From: Blastomussa wellsi
Lineage: Eukaryota > Cnidaria > Anthozoa > Scleractinia > Plerogyridae
Direction: 5' to 3'
NCBI GenBank assembly: GCA_947652115.1
Contig: OX393570.1
Span: forward strand, 11,946,570 to 12,010,569
DNA: 64,000 bases
Shown here: positions 1 through 11,070 of the stretch, one piece after another
Layout: every line of letters begins with the position of its first letter
Numbering within the stretch: the first letter of the stretch is position 1
Translations under genes and position numbers: made by a program
The notes under the pieces: generated by a model
Seen by the model: the letters and a program-made list of their open reading frames with translations, nothing else
Told to the model about the DNA's origin: nothing
Databases searched by the model: none

Positions 1-1275
1 GCAATTTTTATTGGCTCTTGACAGAAAACATCTTTTTAGAAAGCCCTTACCTCCACTTTGTACTACCGTTGACAACAATTGTGTTCGAGATATTTCTTGG
101 AGGGCGATTTCTTTAACTCTTGCCTCTTTCTTTACCAAATTTATCATCACTTTACTTTTTCATACTAACATGAAGGTGAGGCTCCAGTTATAAAAACGCT
201 AATTTAACGGCTTTGGTTTAAGATTTTCATTTCAGCAAGTAATGAATTTAATGAGAATTGCCTTTCTTTAGTGTGGATAGAGCAAAGTAAAATAGCAAAC
301 GTTTGAGAGATTATCACGGGAGAAAAGTTTCAGTTCTTATGTAACAATGAATGAGGATGCTGTGACACGTCATATAACACGTGGGCAACTGTCACGTGAT
401 TTCTTTTCAAATTGGTCATGTTCTCCATCTAGATACATTTGATAAATCCGTCTGTGGTATCTATAAAACATTTGCTTTCTTTTTTGGCTAAGGGTATAGG
501 AATAAATTCAGTGACAACGTCAGTCTCGTTTTTATGTAAGCACTCAGTATGACCTCCGCCGACCTACAAAAACATGGCTTTTACTCAAAACGTATACCAC
601 AATTTGAGACTACAAACTACCTAGCGTAAAGCAGGAAGTTTCAATCTATGAAAATTCGATATCAATCCTTTTCAGTACTCTTGTGCCCTTTTTTGGCCTC
701 TTGCTCCCGGACTATGATCGATTTGGAAGACAATAAAATGACCGGAAGTAAAAATACCGTGGACTTCATTGGACCAAGCTTTAGAAAGCTAAGAATGCTC
801 AGTTCAACCGAAAGTCCGATATTTTCGGACTGTGAATCAGATCTTTTCAGGGTCGCTCGGGTAGGTACGTTATGTATGGGGAGATTATTATGTACCCAAC
901 GTGTTATTGTATAATAAATCATGAAACCTTACCCTAACCCTAAACCATATAATCTGTTATGTAGTCTAAAGCGATTTATATATCCCGTAATTTGCTATGT
1001 CGTCTAAAGCGAATTGAATATATCTTTATTTTTTGGGTACATATATACATAATTTCCCCATATGCCTTTTCCTTGTTTGTTTTATTTCCTTTTTTAGCAA
1101 ATTTAAAGTGTCACAGCAAATGCCCGCTCGACATTTTTTCCTTCAAAACAACTTTGTTCGAAATGTTTTTAAAATGAAAAGTAAATGATCGATATTTTGG
1201 GGGAATTGTCCACCCTCCCCCACCCCCTCCCCATCATTAATGTAATGGTACACCCTTTATCACAAACCGGTAAAG
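1..1275. other. non-coding flank downstream of the SDR gene
   Basis: No reading frame here looks like a gene. The only visible structure is a short duplication near 957-1025, where a block containing TCTAAAGCGA is repeated about 46 bases apart, and two CCCTAA units near 929-943. The stretch just below 1276 is expected to hold the 3' UTR of the minus-strand dehydrogenase. Confidence 0.6.
1081..1086 (-). terminator. candidate poly(A) signal of the SDR gene
   Basis: AATAAA on the minus strand, about 190 bases after the TAG stop of the dehydrogenase. Spacing suits a short 3' UTR. It is the first canonical hexamer I see after the stop. No transcript evidence is available. Confidence 0.45.
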
Positions 1276-1594
1276 CTAGTTGAAGAAACGTTGCCACATA
1301 AGTTCTACGGCTGAGTCACCCGTAGTGTCCGTTAGCTTGTTTGATGTAGCTGCTGCATAATTCTTGTTGGTCTGGTACCTCAAATGAGGCTTATCAGCTA
1401 GCAGTGCCTCCATGATAACCTGACCAACTTCTTCCGGGTCTTGGACTACTGTGGTGAAGGCGGTTCGCATCTTTTTGACATAGTTGTCAAGCAGCTGTTT
1501 TGTTTCCTCGTCTACTGTGTCATCAACACTAGTCGTCTGGGATAGATTGGCAATGAAAGAGGTTGAAACTGGTCCGGGTTCGATTAAAGAGCAC
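1276..1594 (-). CDS. SDR dehydrogenase (RDH8/HSD17B1-like), exon 3 of 3
   Basis: Terminal coding exon of a short-chain dehydrogenase/reductase. It follows a TAACAG acceptor at 1600-1595 and reads to a TAG stop at 1278-1276, encoding about the last 105 residues. It opens with the family turn C-S-L-I-E-P-G-P-V, the segment after the active-site helix that closes over cofactor and substrate. It then carries a hydrophilic helix and a C-terminal region with a Pro-His-x-Arg-Tyr-x-Thr-Asn pattern seen in retinol dehydrogenase 8 and 17-beta-hydroxysteroid dehydrogenase 1. The phase fits exon 2 exactly (274 bases end with two bases of a codon and this exon supplies the third). The family acts on retinoids or steroids using NADP(H); the exact substrate cannot be told from sequence. 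Confidence 0.92.
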
Positions 1595-2179
1595 CTGTTA
1601 AAAGCAATAATTCAAATAACAGTGCATGTCACCAAATATTTGCAAATACATCTGTACAAAGCCTGCAAATTACTATGAATTAATTCAGCCGCCTCCCATT
1701 GGGAGGGAAAGATACCCCAGCAGTCAGTCTTCTTTTATTTATTGATGTGTTTGCAACGTGACTTACCCTGGCCTGATTAACCCTAGCTGAGGGCTAGAGT
1801 TACCCTGCTGATGATAGCTATGTATTATGTCTTTGTAAATGCTCTAATAAGGATACTTAACCTACCCAGGCCAACTTAATTTGGGTTCATAATCCTAGTC
1901 AAATCTATTAGAAGATATAATTTTATTCAAAATCGTACTTATTTCATGTGAAATGTATTTGTGTCATGTATTCAAGATCAAACATACAAAATGTATTCTT
2001 TCTTGTATATTTGACGCTTGCAGTTAAAACCACTAATCGCGGACACCTAGCCCATTAATTACAGTCTCGACTCGAATTACTGATAATAACGTATGCACAA
2101 TTAAAATTTAAGAACAAAATACATCTATATACGATTATATACAATAAAATTAGACCACAGTATAAAATTCAGGAGCTGC

Positions 2180-2470
2180 AAAATGTACAATTTGTGCATG
2201 TACTACTTGGCAGTCTACTTTCCTGATGGCTCTTTTAAACGCGTCCAACAATGGCAAGCTCCTAACGTCTGCTGGTATATTGCTCCAGATTGTGGGGCCA
2301 AGGTATTTAAGCAATGTTTGCCAAAAGTCACTGTCTCAAATCTCGGTAGGAAAAATTCCTTAACTCTTAAATTATGCACGCAGTTGTTTAATCTAAAACC
2401 AATACCTGGTGTAAACTTCATACCCATCCGAGTTTGGGAAGCCTGCTAAACAGTCAACTGATCGAAAATG
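2180..2470 (-). pseudogene. LINE-type reverse transcriptase C-terminal fragment
   Basis: Minus-strand reading in two frames resembles the extreme C-terminus of non-LTR retrotransposon reverse transcriptases that abound in cnidarian genomes: a Phe-Leu-Pro-Arg-Phe-x-Thr-Val-Thr-x-Gly-Lys-His block near 2340, followed after a frame change by a Leu-Pro-Leu-Leu-Asp-Ala-Phe-Lys block near 2240. No palm or endonuclease domain remains, so this is a 5'-truncated, frameshifted copy. The call rests on remembered family patterns and would be settled by a protein search. Confidence 0.55.
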
Positions 2471-2539
2471 CTTGGTATAGTGCGGAAAACTGTATAGCGA
2501 CAGCACAAGGCAGAGCTGAGTTTTAATGTACGTGTATTT
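2471..2539. other. spacer between two retroelement remnants
   Basis: Short stretch between the LINE fragment and the gypsy fragment; nothing recognised. Confidence 0.5.
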
Positions 2540-4200
2540 TGAGGCTAGTTACAATTGTTGAATGGCACCACTTCTTCTGACACCATGTTGGCCGGCTGGC
2601 ACACTATAGCCTTTGTAACTGACATGACACTGGCAGCAGTGATATCATTGTTCAAAAGATGTAACTGCAGTGATCGTCTGTAACGGCACAGCAACGGCCT
2701 CCATGCTTGAACAAGACTCGTGAAACGAATTTCCAAGGTCCCCATGGAATTTTGCGGGGCAGTATTGGGTCCTTTGGCTGTGCTGACCCATAACTGGCTT
2801 GGATAATGGCAGCCTTCATACCTGACCAGAACATCACTTCTCGTGCACAGCGAACCATACTTTCACCGCCTCGATGGCCCTGGGGGAGTTTCTTCAGCAT
2901 AGTGGACTGTCGTTGCCGGGGAATGATGACTTTTTGTGACTTGTACAGCACACTGTTGTATAGTGCTAGCTCATCTCGCAACGGATAGTAATGACGGAGT
3001 ATTGTTGGAAGTTGCGATTTGTCAGAATGCCATCCATGAGCCACAAACTCAGCAAAACTGACAGGCCTAGGGTAGAATCAGTTTTCATTTCAGCTTAGAT
3101 TCTCTCTATGTGCTGGGGTACATCGCATCGCGAGGGAGTGTAGTTTCAAGGTCTCCAGTTCCACTCTGAACCTCTCCTCTGTATCCTCAGTATGACACTG
3201 AAACACATCCTCTTTTGGACCAGAGGGTGCAGGTTGTTTCAAGGCGGCTCTTGACAATTAATGTATCCTCAAGGTACATGCACTTGCCCTGTAAGGGACA
3301 TTTCGTGACCACTACTTGACGTTTCGTTCGGTTCGCCATGTGACTTTGAGCGAACGTGTTTTCAAAGCATAGTGGAAGCAAGGGAATTCAGGCATAATAT
3401 CTTGTGAGTATTGTTTTTGTTTCGGTTGGTTATCGGTTGTATTTCGATTCGTATCGTGACAGCGATCATTTCTTTGTTGTAGCGAATCGTTCAAAGAGGT
3501 TTGATGAATCAGAGATGCAGAACAAATATATACACAACTTTGGACGAATGTGTTGATGCCTAATAATATTCTTAAACAAATTGCCCAGAGTAGTTGGCTA
3601 CTACATGCCCTTCTTGTACACTACTGTGAACTTGAATGGTTGAAGTTGAAGCATCATGCGTTGAAGGCACTTAGAGCACTTCTTAAAAATGGTCTTCAGC
3701 AACTGGTGATCGGAATGCACTACAACATCTTGTTTGTCATAATGATAGTGGTAGAACTTTGTGCAGGCTACTTTGATGGCCAAACACTCCTTTTCAATGG
3801 GTGCATAGTTGACTTCAGTTGCTGACAACGTTGAATTTGTGAAAGCCACAGGCTACCCATCTTTTAATAAGGCTCACCTATTTCCTGTGTCATTGGCATC
3901 CACTTGTAACACACATAGTTTGCTCACATCAAAGAACTTCAGTGTTGTGGCATTGGCAATCAAACTTTTAGCTGTCTTAATGGCTTTGTCGTGCTGGGAA
4001 GACCATGCTAAGACTACATCCACATGTGTCAGTTCATTAATTTAGGGCCTTCACAACTTTTGCAAGATTTGGTGCAAAGCGAGACAGATAGTTACACATG
4101 CCCAAGAACCGCTGAAATCCTTTAACATCATGTTGCAGATTCATGTCCACAATGGCCTAAACACTATCTGGATGCACAGTATTTCCACTTCTACGCTCAA
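2540..4200 (-). mobile_element. degenerate Ty3/gypsy pol (RT thumb, RNase H, integrase zinc domain)
   Basis: Three pieces in gypsy order on the minus strand. Around 4130-3860 broken frames read a reverse-transcriptase thumb pattern (F-L-G-M-C-N-Y-L-S-R-F-A-P). At 3849-3601 is RNase H with the I-E-K-E-C-L-A-I motif and H-S-D-H-Q-L-L, the Asp being catalytic in the family. At 3044-2652 is the region leading into the integrase zinc-binding domain (G-H-R-G-G then R-C-A-R-E-V-x-F-W), partly out of frame. Stop codons and frame changes separate all three, and no LTRs were identified. It cannot encode a working protein. Confidence 0.8.
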
Positions 4201-4419
4201 TAAAAATAGCATGAAACAGTATTAACTTGGAGGATAAGGCCTGCCCCAAGTACCAGGCAAAACCTTTATTAAGAACTAATAAACAAACGAGCAAACAAAC
4301 AAACGAGCAGTGTCAGGGAGGCCAGGAAAAACCCACGTAACCCACGAAGGGAACGGGAAACCTGGGTGGAGACCAAGACACCAACCCGGACCCTCCACTG
4401 GTCGAAAAGCAAATCAATA
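4201..4419. other. non-coding spacer, low-complexity CAAACAAAC run
   Basis: AT/CA-rich spacer with a short CAAA-type run near 4283-4306. No gene recognised. Confidence 0.5.
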
Positions 4420-5453
4420 TTAAATACCCATGCTCTTAGTAACTTGAAGCATTTCTGCTTGTGAACGCTTAGTGTAACGTCTCTTAGTGCAAGGATTTTT
4501 CCATCCTGCATGCCTATCCATTAACTCGGGATCACTTTGCTTATAACCGTCATTAGAAGCGCCTCCAGATTTAAGGCTATGCAAACAATAATCATCTATG
4601 TTACCTACAAACGGTGATACATACTTCTTAAATTCGTCACGAATAGTCGAGTAGCTGATACCGAGAGACTTGTGGTAATATGAACCTTTCTTAGTACTTA
4701 CTATTCTACGCAAAACAGGAGAACAAGATTCATTAGCAACTGGTAACAAGGCAAGAATCCTCTCTGTGATTGCTACTGGGCATGAAACCTTACTAGACCT
4801 AGCAATTACCGATGTGTGGCCTTCGCGAAATTGATCATTCTTTCGTTGCGAAATGAAAACTGACATGCCAACATCACTGATGGATATATCATTAACCTTA
4901 ACATTCAATAACTCGGAAATTCGAAAGAGTCCAGCATAGCCAACTAATAATACAAACAAAAATCTAATGTCTGCAAGACAAGCGGAAGCTGTGTTATAAA
5001 CTTGTGCGATCCTGACAACAGTATCTAGCGCCAAAGGTTGCTTGGGTTGAACTGGCTTGGACAACTTCCTCTTAGCTCCGTCCGCAGCTGCAATAACCGT
5101 GGGATGCTGTGTGGGCGACTCCAAACCCGCTAACTTGTGACCCCAGCGAATACCATAAAGTGCAGCATCAATAGCAGAATAACCGGCGCTCTTTTGCAAG
5201 GCAACTTCAGTTAACTCCAGCAGGTATAGGGCAATGTGCAAGGGACGAGCAGGCAGATGAGGTACTCCCAGCTCGACTGTGCCCAACGGCGCCACCGACT
5301 CCAACTGTAAGAGTACTTACTGGAGGTACTTGGTGCATTCGAAGCCAAGACCAAATCCAAAAGCTGGGGAACTCGAACAGACAACTCGAAATCGCACAAC
5401 TTGCGAGCTTCTTTCCAAACGCCAACATTGCTTATGTCTGGCAAAATAAACAA
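4420..5453 (-). pseudogene. DIRS-type tyrosine recombinase, frameshifted
   Basis: Tyrosine recombinase of the kind found in DIRS-like retrotransposons, which insert through a circular intermediate rather than with an integrase. The N-terminal SAM-like core-binding part lies at 5453 to about 5290 in one frame; the catalytic part runs 5304-4420 in another, so one frameshift lies near 5290. In the catalytic part the first Arg box is present (G-L-F-R-I-S-E-L, near 4910). The H-x-x-R box reads H-S-L-K near 4575, an Arg-to-Lys change at a residue normally invariant. The following H-A-G-W and R-R-Y-T box, with the presumptive nucleophile Tyr near 4470, are intact. With the RT-like fragment at 6205-5834 this is one decayed element. 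A Crypton recombinase is the alternative, less likely given that neighbour. Confidence 0.78.
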
Positions 5454-5551
5454 ACAAGCAGCGCACTAAAATCAGTAAACAGCAAAAACCATCAATAATC
5501 TTAATTTATAAAAGGAATCGAAAAACTCCCAAACCCAACCAAAAACTGAAT

Positions 5552-5567
5552 GGGGGGGGGGGGGGGG
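5552..5567. repeat. poly(G) tract
   Basis: Uninterrupted run of about 16 G on the plus strand, between the recombinase and the tandem repeat. Confidence 0.95.
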
Positions 5568-5586
5568 TACGAAAACGCGGAGCTCA

Positions 5587-5824
5587 GCACCTCAACCTAA
5601 TCGGGAGGTATACAACTGCCATAAATATTGGCCCTCAACCAAATTGGGAGGTATACAACTTGCCGGACTTGGACTGACACCTCAACCTAATTGGGAGGTA
5701 CTAACAAAACTGTTCAAATAACACTAAACTCGATCAAAGCATTGAACTGACACCTCAACCTAATTGGGAGGTACTAACAAAACTGTTCAAAAAAAAAAGA
5801 AACACTAAACTCGATCAAAGCATA
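5587..5824. repeat. tandem repeat inside the DIRS-like remnant
   Basis: Four copies of a core ACCTCAACCTAATTGGGAGG (with small changes) at about 5587, 5632, 5680 and 5752. The last two belong to near-identical 72-75 bp units that differ mainly in an internal A-run. The repeat separates the reverse transcriptase-like piece from the recombinase. Confidence 0.85.
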
Positions 5825-5833
5825 CCGCGTACA

Positions 5834-6205
5834 CTAAAACAGTAGCAAATTACATGTCCCCCCACAATGGGGTGGCGAATTATGCTCTTCGATTAACTGC
5901 GTCTTTAATAATTCAAGAATTGCGGTCTGAACAAATTGCGGGTTCCTTAAGGAAGAACGATTGTTCGACAGGAAACAACACGGCGGGAATTCCCGAAACG
6001 GCAAGGAGTAGCCCTGTTTAATGATATCAGAAACAAACGGAGGAGCCTCCAATTTCTTTTCCCAAAACTCAAAAGACTGCGCTAAACGACCTTTAACGCT
6101 CGGTTCTGTAGACGTATACTCCGATCCCTTACAACGACAAGCCATTAAGAATTCGGAAACGTCATCTGTGTCAGATTCCGTATCGTCGCGCTCAAATCCA
6201 ATCAC
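5834..6205 (-). pseudogene. DIRS-like RT N-terminal fragment
   Basis: About 120 residues resembling the segment just before the reverse-transcriptase fingers in DIRS-like elements. It has an acidic start, then a W-E-K-K-L-x-A-P-P-F-V box near residue 48, a C-F-L-S-N-N-R-S-S-L-R box near 80, and E-E-H-N-S-P-P near 108. The frame stops just where the reverse-transcriptase core should begin, and that core is absent before the recombinase at 5453. Orientation and spacing make it part of the same broken element. A large internal deletion is inferred. Confidence 0.65.
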
Positions 6206-6349
6206 TTTCGGCTATCGCTGCCTTTACTCAAACAATTAGAAGCTAGGTGGCCATATTCCCAGCACTAAAATAAGACAAAAATTGAAAGCAATCAAAAGAT
6301 CTGCGTACGAAATCTAGCAATCAGAATAATAATAAAACAAAACGAAACT

Positions 6350-7620
6350 TGTGAGCCTGGTAGCACGTACTGGAGCGAGAGTGACTAACAGAATACATTA
6401 ACCGCTATATATACCCGCATGACACAAAGGGTAATTAACTAGCAACCAATGGCTATTATAAATCAACATGCCCATGGAATTAACGCGTAGAAAATCATTA
6501 TCTCCTATACTGCGTACCGGAGATAATTTCCATACTGCTCAGTAGATGGCCCATCCACGTGACTTACTTTGAACTGAAATTTCTGCAGGTTTAACGGTCA
6601 CAGTATGCGTTCTTCCCGCATTCTTAGTTCTCCGCCATCTTGGAAATGTACATGTTTCTTGTTCATAATTTACCTCGGATTCGTAGTATTTCATCTACAA
6701 TACTTTAACATGGTGGCAGCGAGTGGACAGTTAAAAACGCCAAGTGAGATTTTGATGCCTGGAATAGCGTGATGAACCCGATTAACGAGGATCGAAAAGT
6801 CAACTCTTCGTAGCGCTCAGCCAAGTATTTTGACAGTTCTACTGGCCGACACCTTGTTTTACAAGTATTGGCGAGCTCCCGGGAATTCAGCCACCTAAGA
6901 TGGATTAGAATGGGTCTGATTTACCCACAGAATTCAAAAGTTTCAAACTATATTGTCAGCTGATCCTAACGTTAACCATCCCAAACCTATGCTCAAATGA
7001 AAGTGGATACTCGTGCACAAGAAAATATTTTGCTCTTGCGAATTTATAGCAACATGTTTCCAGAACATGTAGATGATAATGGCTTCCCAACAGGCACAAC
7101 ACCTGCTCAGACCAAAATTGACTGCATACAATGGCACAACCGCAACATGGAGTCTGTTCTATCAAGTGCTCATATGGTGGCAAGGAAAATAGGTTGCTGA
7201 TGTCAGTGACCTGGCCATATGTGGCCTGCCCACTTCTTGTAAATTTCAATTAGTGGAACTGCATTGTGGTTTTAGCACCACACAACAATTAAGGACAAAA
7301 GCGACCTTCAACTGTTGAAGGAGAGTACCACATTGTCAGAGACCCAGATGTACCATCTGCAGTGCATACCCCAAGGATGTGCCCAGTGCACAGTCTAGGA
7401 GTAATTAAACCGGTGACTGAGCCCACTGACTGGGAATGGGGAATGGGGATGAATGTCTACCCATGTGTGACTCCAAGTTTCCAATTATCAAGAAGATACA
7501 ACGTGGACAGTCTATGGGCAACACCATTGTAAATCTTACAGAATGTGTGTTCTCAGAACAAGGTGTACCAGAAGTTATAATCTCAGACAATGGCCCACAG
7601 ACTGTAAGAGCAGATTAATA
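6350..7620 (+). mobile_element. internally deleted Ty3/gypsy copy
   Basis: A probable 5' LTR of about 360 bp (TG near 6350 to CA at 6710, with TATATATA near 6407) is followed at 6711 by TGGTGGCAGCGAGTGG, a plausible primer-binding site. The gag start is an ATG at 6900 with an in-frame TAG two codons later. The reading then jumps to the protease/pol junction (6997-7200, N-I-L-L-L-R-I-Y-S block, and P-T-S-C-K near 7230). Near 7440-7618 it reads an integrase core piece (S-E-Q-G-V-P-E-V-I-I-S-D-N-G-P-Q, containing the second catalytic Asp). Stops and deletions make it dead. The LTR edges are the least certain part. Confidence 0.65.
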
Positions 7621-8866
7621 TGTATTTGCCCCTTGGGCATCCCATAATAGCTACTTGAAACAATAGAATTCAAAATGGCCGCCGTATCGGTAAGAAGGTC
7701 TATTGTTTATACACATGCTTACTGTACATGTAATGCGTGTCGCAATGCCACGCCATATCATACATAGAGTGTGTACTGAGGAAAAATTCTAAACACACAA
7801 AGGGCCAGAAGCCGTTGTGTTACCTTTGAATTTTAGTTCATTTTTTACAATTTGTAGAGAATGGTAAATGAAATCTCTTTGTAGAAAAAAGTAGGGGTCA
7901 CCGAAAAAGCAGGTTAAAGAGAGTGAACTGGCTCTTATATATCCACTTGTATGGCTAAATTGCAAAATGAGATGAACCCATACAATCTGAGGAACCATGA
8001 GCAAACACGTTTCATGAAAAATAAATTGAGCTGCGCTCATGTCTACGCAAACCGTATTATAATCATTTCATAGGGCATACACCGAATGCAAATATGGCGG
8101 ACCACTCGGTTATCGCCCGGGACGATTCGCATCAAAGCGAGGCTAGTCAGTCCTCTCTATGTTTAGTTTTGACCAGAAAGTCTTGCTTCATTGTCGATTT
8201 GGTTCGTTTTGTTTCGCACTCCCAACGCGTTTTTGTGTAGCTAGACAAACGTCTACAAAATAGCCAGTAGAAAGAGCTGTACCACGGACCAGCTAAGCAC
8301 GTGTAAAAACATAATAATGAATAGTGCTTTAATACTTTAGACCAATGCGTGAATCGTTATAATATGCTTAAGACAACAAAGTCATAATGTTTAAACCCAA
8401 TATACAATGAGTCTAAGAGTTTGACGACCTTTGGAGCTTGACTACGCAATAATTTTATTGATAACTGTGCCGCCATAAAAGGCCTAAAGATACGGGCGTC
8501 ACGTTCCATTAACTATATTTTACTGGCGTGACAGTAAAATGGCATATAACTCCGGAGTGAAAAAAGAGTTTGTATTTCTGTTTTTTGTAAAAGAAAGATA
8601 CACATAGCTTATGTACACTAAAAATCACAACTTTAAACAAATTGGACCCGCGAACCTGTTCAGTATCCTTTAGCGCTGCGTAAAACGAATAAGCAAGGAA
8701 AAAGATTCCTTGCCTTTTAAAATCCTACGAATAAACGAAAAACAAGAATAAACCATACGAATCTTTCCGATTCTCTCCGAAAACTCTTCAAGGGATAGGA
8801 GGTATACCATTCATTAACATATCAAAGCGCGTGGTATTTTTAATATTGGACGAAATCCAGGATCCC
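7621..8866. other. intronic sequence, no gene recognised
   Basis: About 1.2 kb with short ORFs only. It contains ATGGCCGCC and ATATGGCGG motifs at 7677 and 8092 that resemble pieces of the dispersed palindromic family noted elsewhere. Nothing codes recognisably. Confidence 0.5.
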
Positions 8867-8869
8867 TTA

Positions 8870-8989
8870 GGCCCGGTTCAAACGTCGAACTTTACATGTG
8901 CCGAATCTAATGCAAATGAGAAAAATCTATTGTTTTCTCTCATTTGCATTAGATTCGGTACATCTAAAGTTCGACGTTTGAACCGGGCC
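8870..8989. mobile_element. 120-bp foldback MITE with TTA duplication
   Basis: Near-perfect inverted repeat: the left arm starts GGCCCGGTTCAAACGTCGAA and the right arm is its reverse complement ending at 8989, with arms of over 50 bases and a short AT loop. Flanking TTA at 8867-8869 and 8990-8992 fits a 3-bp target duplication of TWA type as made by PIF/Harbinger transposases. A related end (GAACCGGGCCTTAA) recurs at 56085-56100. Confidence 0.88.
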
Positions 8990-9217
8990 TTAGTGTCATT
9001 CACCAGGCATTTTCTGCAGATTCAACATGTAATTAAATTTGGGAAACCGCTGGCAGCAGGGCACAGACTTGCCTTGACTGTTACAGGACGTTGTATACAA
9101 TCTCGGGGCAACATGGCCGCGTTCGTAACCGGATTAATGGTGAAAATTGTGATAAAATATTCGGTTAGCTGGTGAATGATATTTTAATTTTTTCTGACGA
9201 GTTAATATCAAGGTAAG

Positions 9218-10277
9218 CAGGGGCGGATACAGGATTTTTAAAATGGGACAAGGAACGGACCATTAGATATTCTAGGGGGGGGGGGGGGAGGCGTGCAGAA
9301 ATCCCCCTCAAAGATAAGATAACTTTATTTATACACGGTATTTCCATAAGCTTATTAAGAGGTATTTATGGTAATCAAATAACTTCCTATCTTCCTAGCT
9401 ACAAAAAGGTATAAAATACAAAAAAAATAAAAACTGCTTTTCATGGAGGCCGTGTTCAAAAAATATACTTAAAAATTTCGCTTAAGAATTATAAAAAAAA
9501 TTTACTTAAAATTGTGGCGACTTAGTTTTGTCTTATACATTTGCTTAAGGAAGTCACTTGTCTTAATTCTGTGGGTAAGTTGTTCCACAACTGATCTCCA
9601 AATCATGCCAGCTGTCAACCTGAATGGGGAAAATAAAAAAAAAATCATGCAAAGCCATGGCTTACCAAAAAATCTAGCACAAATGCTACTCCAGGAAAGA
9701 AGGTTGTGAAAGACCAAAAAGCTGAATCCAACCCACCCCCTAAAATACCTGATGGTCCGTCCCTAAACAGGCAGCATTGGGGTATTTACTGTTACTGTAG
9801 TCACATCGTCATGGCCGGAACCGCAACATATGAACGACGAAACAACTTCACTATTAGTGTGTCTTGTTAGAAGATGCCTTTCCTCTAAATTCAATAAACT
9901 AAGAATATCATACTTACAACCTGATTACTGACTGAGGAGGGAAGCTGACATCATTCGTCTTGGACGCATTGCCATGTACTTATGGCATACCTGATCGCAA
10001 TGGATGCGAACTCTGTGGCAATGCATCGCAATTACAGCTAAGTCTGAAAGCCTTTCGGTGGTCATTGTGCTCCAAAGCCACGTATGTACCCTTCTTACAC
10101 AGGATAAACTATTTGTGACTTTTCGTGCCATATATTATTTCATTTGACTTTTAACAAAGATATGGAAACAGATTTGTTTTCTATTTCACTTTCAATAGCA
10201 TTTTTTTTATTTTTACTCCAAAACGGGGGGTGGAAATCCATGCAATCCACCCCCCCCCCCCCCTGTTCCGCCCCTGA
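9218..10277. mobile_element. hAT-like non-autonomous element
   Basis: Ends CAGGGGCGGA and TCCGCCCCT are inverted repeats of the kind common to hAT elements. Flanks AAGGTAAG and GAGGTAAG agree at 7 of 8 positions, matching the 8-bp hAT target duplication. G-runs and C-runs lie just inside the two ends. No transposase is encoded. Confidence 0.7.
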
Positions 10278-10522
10278 GGTAAGGGATGTCTGCTGAATTG
10301 TGTTTCTTCGTACCCTGTTATTTATACCTTGTCTGTCTTGTACAAATGTTTAACTGTAAACCTAAAATTTACATGTCATTTCTCTATTATTTGTAATAAG
10401 CAGAGATGTGGAAAAGACTTACGCCAACCTAACAGGGTCCAAAGAAACCCAATTCAGCAGACATTCCTTACCTTGCTATTAACTCGTCAAACAAGGTTCT
10501 TAAAATATCGTTCAGAAGTTAA

Positions 10523-10846
10523 GGTGGGTCCATAGGGTAATCATTTATCGCGTTGCGCGCGTTAGTGTTATTTTTGTATTCGTTTGTACACCCAGTCCTC
10601 TCAAACTTATTAAATGTAATACGCAATGATGAAATAGTGTTTTACTATCATCTCTGGAAAATGAGCTCTGGCTAAAGTAAAATATTTATTATTAGTCTGC
10701 CAAATTTTATGAAAATTCAAGGCCAGTTTTGCCATGTGGATGTCATAAAAAATCGCAAAATACAGAAATTTTCCTTTCAGCGCGCACAGATTACTAAAGC
10801 TTTCGTTCTCGGCGCACGTGCGATCGTAAAACTATAGGGAGCCACC
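10523..10846. mobile_element. TTAA-flanked MITE
   Basis: TTAA at 10519-10522 and 10847-10850 bound ends GGTGGGTCCATAGGG and its inverse CTATAGGGAGCCACC. The TTAA target suggests piggyBac- or Kolobok-type mobilisation. Non-coding. Confidence 0.75.
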
Positions 10847-10920
10847 TTAAGCAAACGTTTTATCGAAATTTTCACCATAAATCCTGGTTACGAATGCAGC
10901 CGTGTCGCCGCGAGATTGTA

Positions 10921-11070
10921 TTGACCATTTTCGCATTGCCCATAATACACCTTGTTTACCCCCCAACATTTTGCATAACCTTTGTCGTCCTAAGAGAATC
11001 GGGAGAAAATGCTTATGCAAAATTTTGGGGGGTAAACAAGGTGTATTATGGGCAATGCGAAAATGGCCAA
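10921..11070. mobile_element. 150-bp foldback MITE
   Basis: TTGACCATTTTCGCATTGCC at the left is mirrored by GGCAATGCGAAAATGGCCAA at the right; arms extend more than 55 bases through a CCCCCCA/TGGGGGG block. Flanking TA dinucleotides may be the target duplication. Confidence 0.88.

Larger units (their letters stand above)
9110..10912. mobile_element. outer TIR element hosting nested insertions
   Basis: The segment near 9112-9163 (GTTCGTAACCGGATTAATGG and following GTGAAAATT) is repeated inverted at about 10858-10910. Inside, TCTGACGAGTTAATATCAAG near 9192 is repeated inverted near 10480, next to AGGTAAGGGATGTCTGCTGA (10275) and its inverse (10457). The hAT-like element 9218-10277 interrupts the left inner arm, and a TTAA element lies at 10523-10846. 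Four insertion layers can be read. Confidence 0.7.

Noticed and set aside
648..922. overlapping frames of 86-88 codons on both strands
   Set aside because: Neither shows a domain or codon pattern; both vanish into stops at the ends; chance.
929..943. telomere-like CCCTAA repeats
   Set aside because: Only two units; far too few for a telomeric or interstitial telomere array.
5587..5824. CRISPR-like array of repeats
   Set aside because: Spacers are unequal and related to each other, the host is eukaryotic, and the repeat lies within a DIRS-like remnant.
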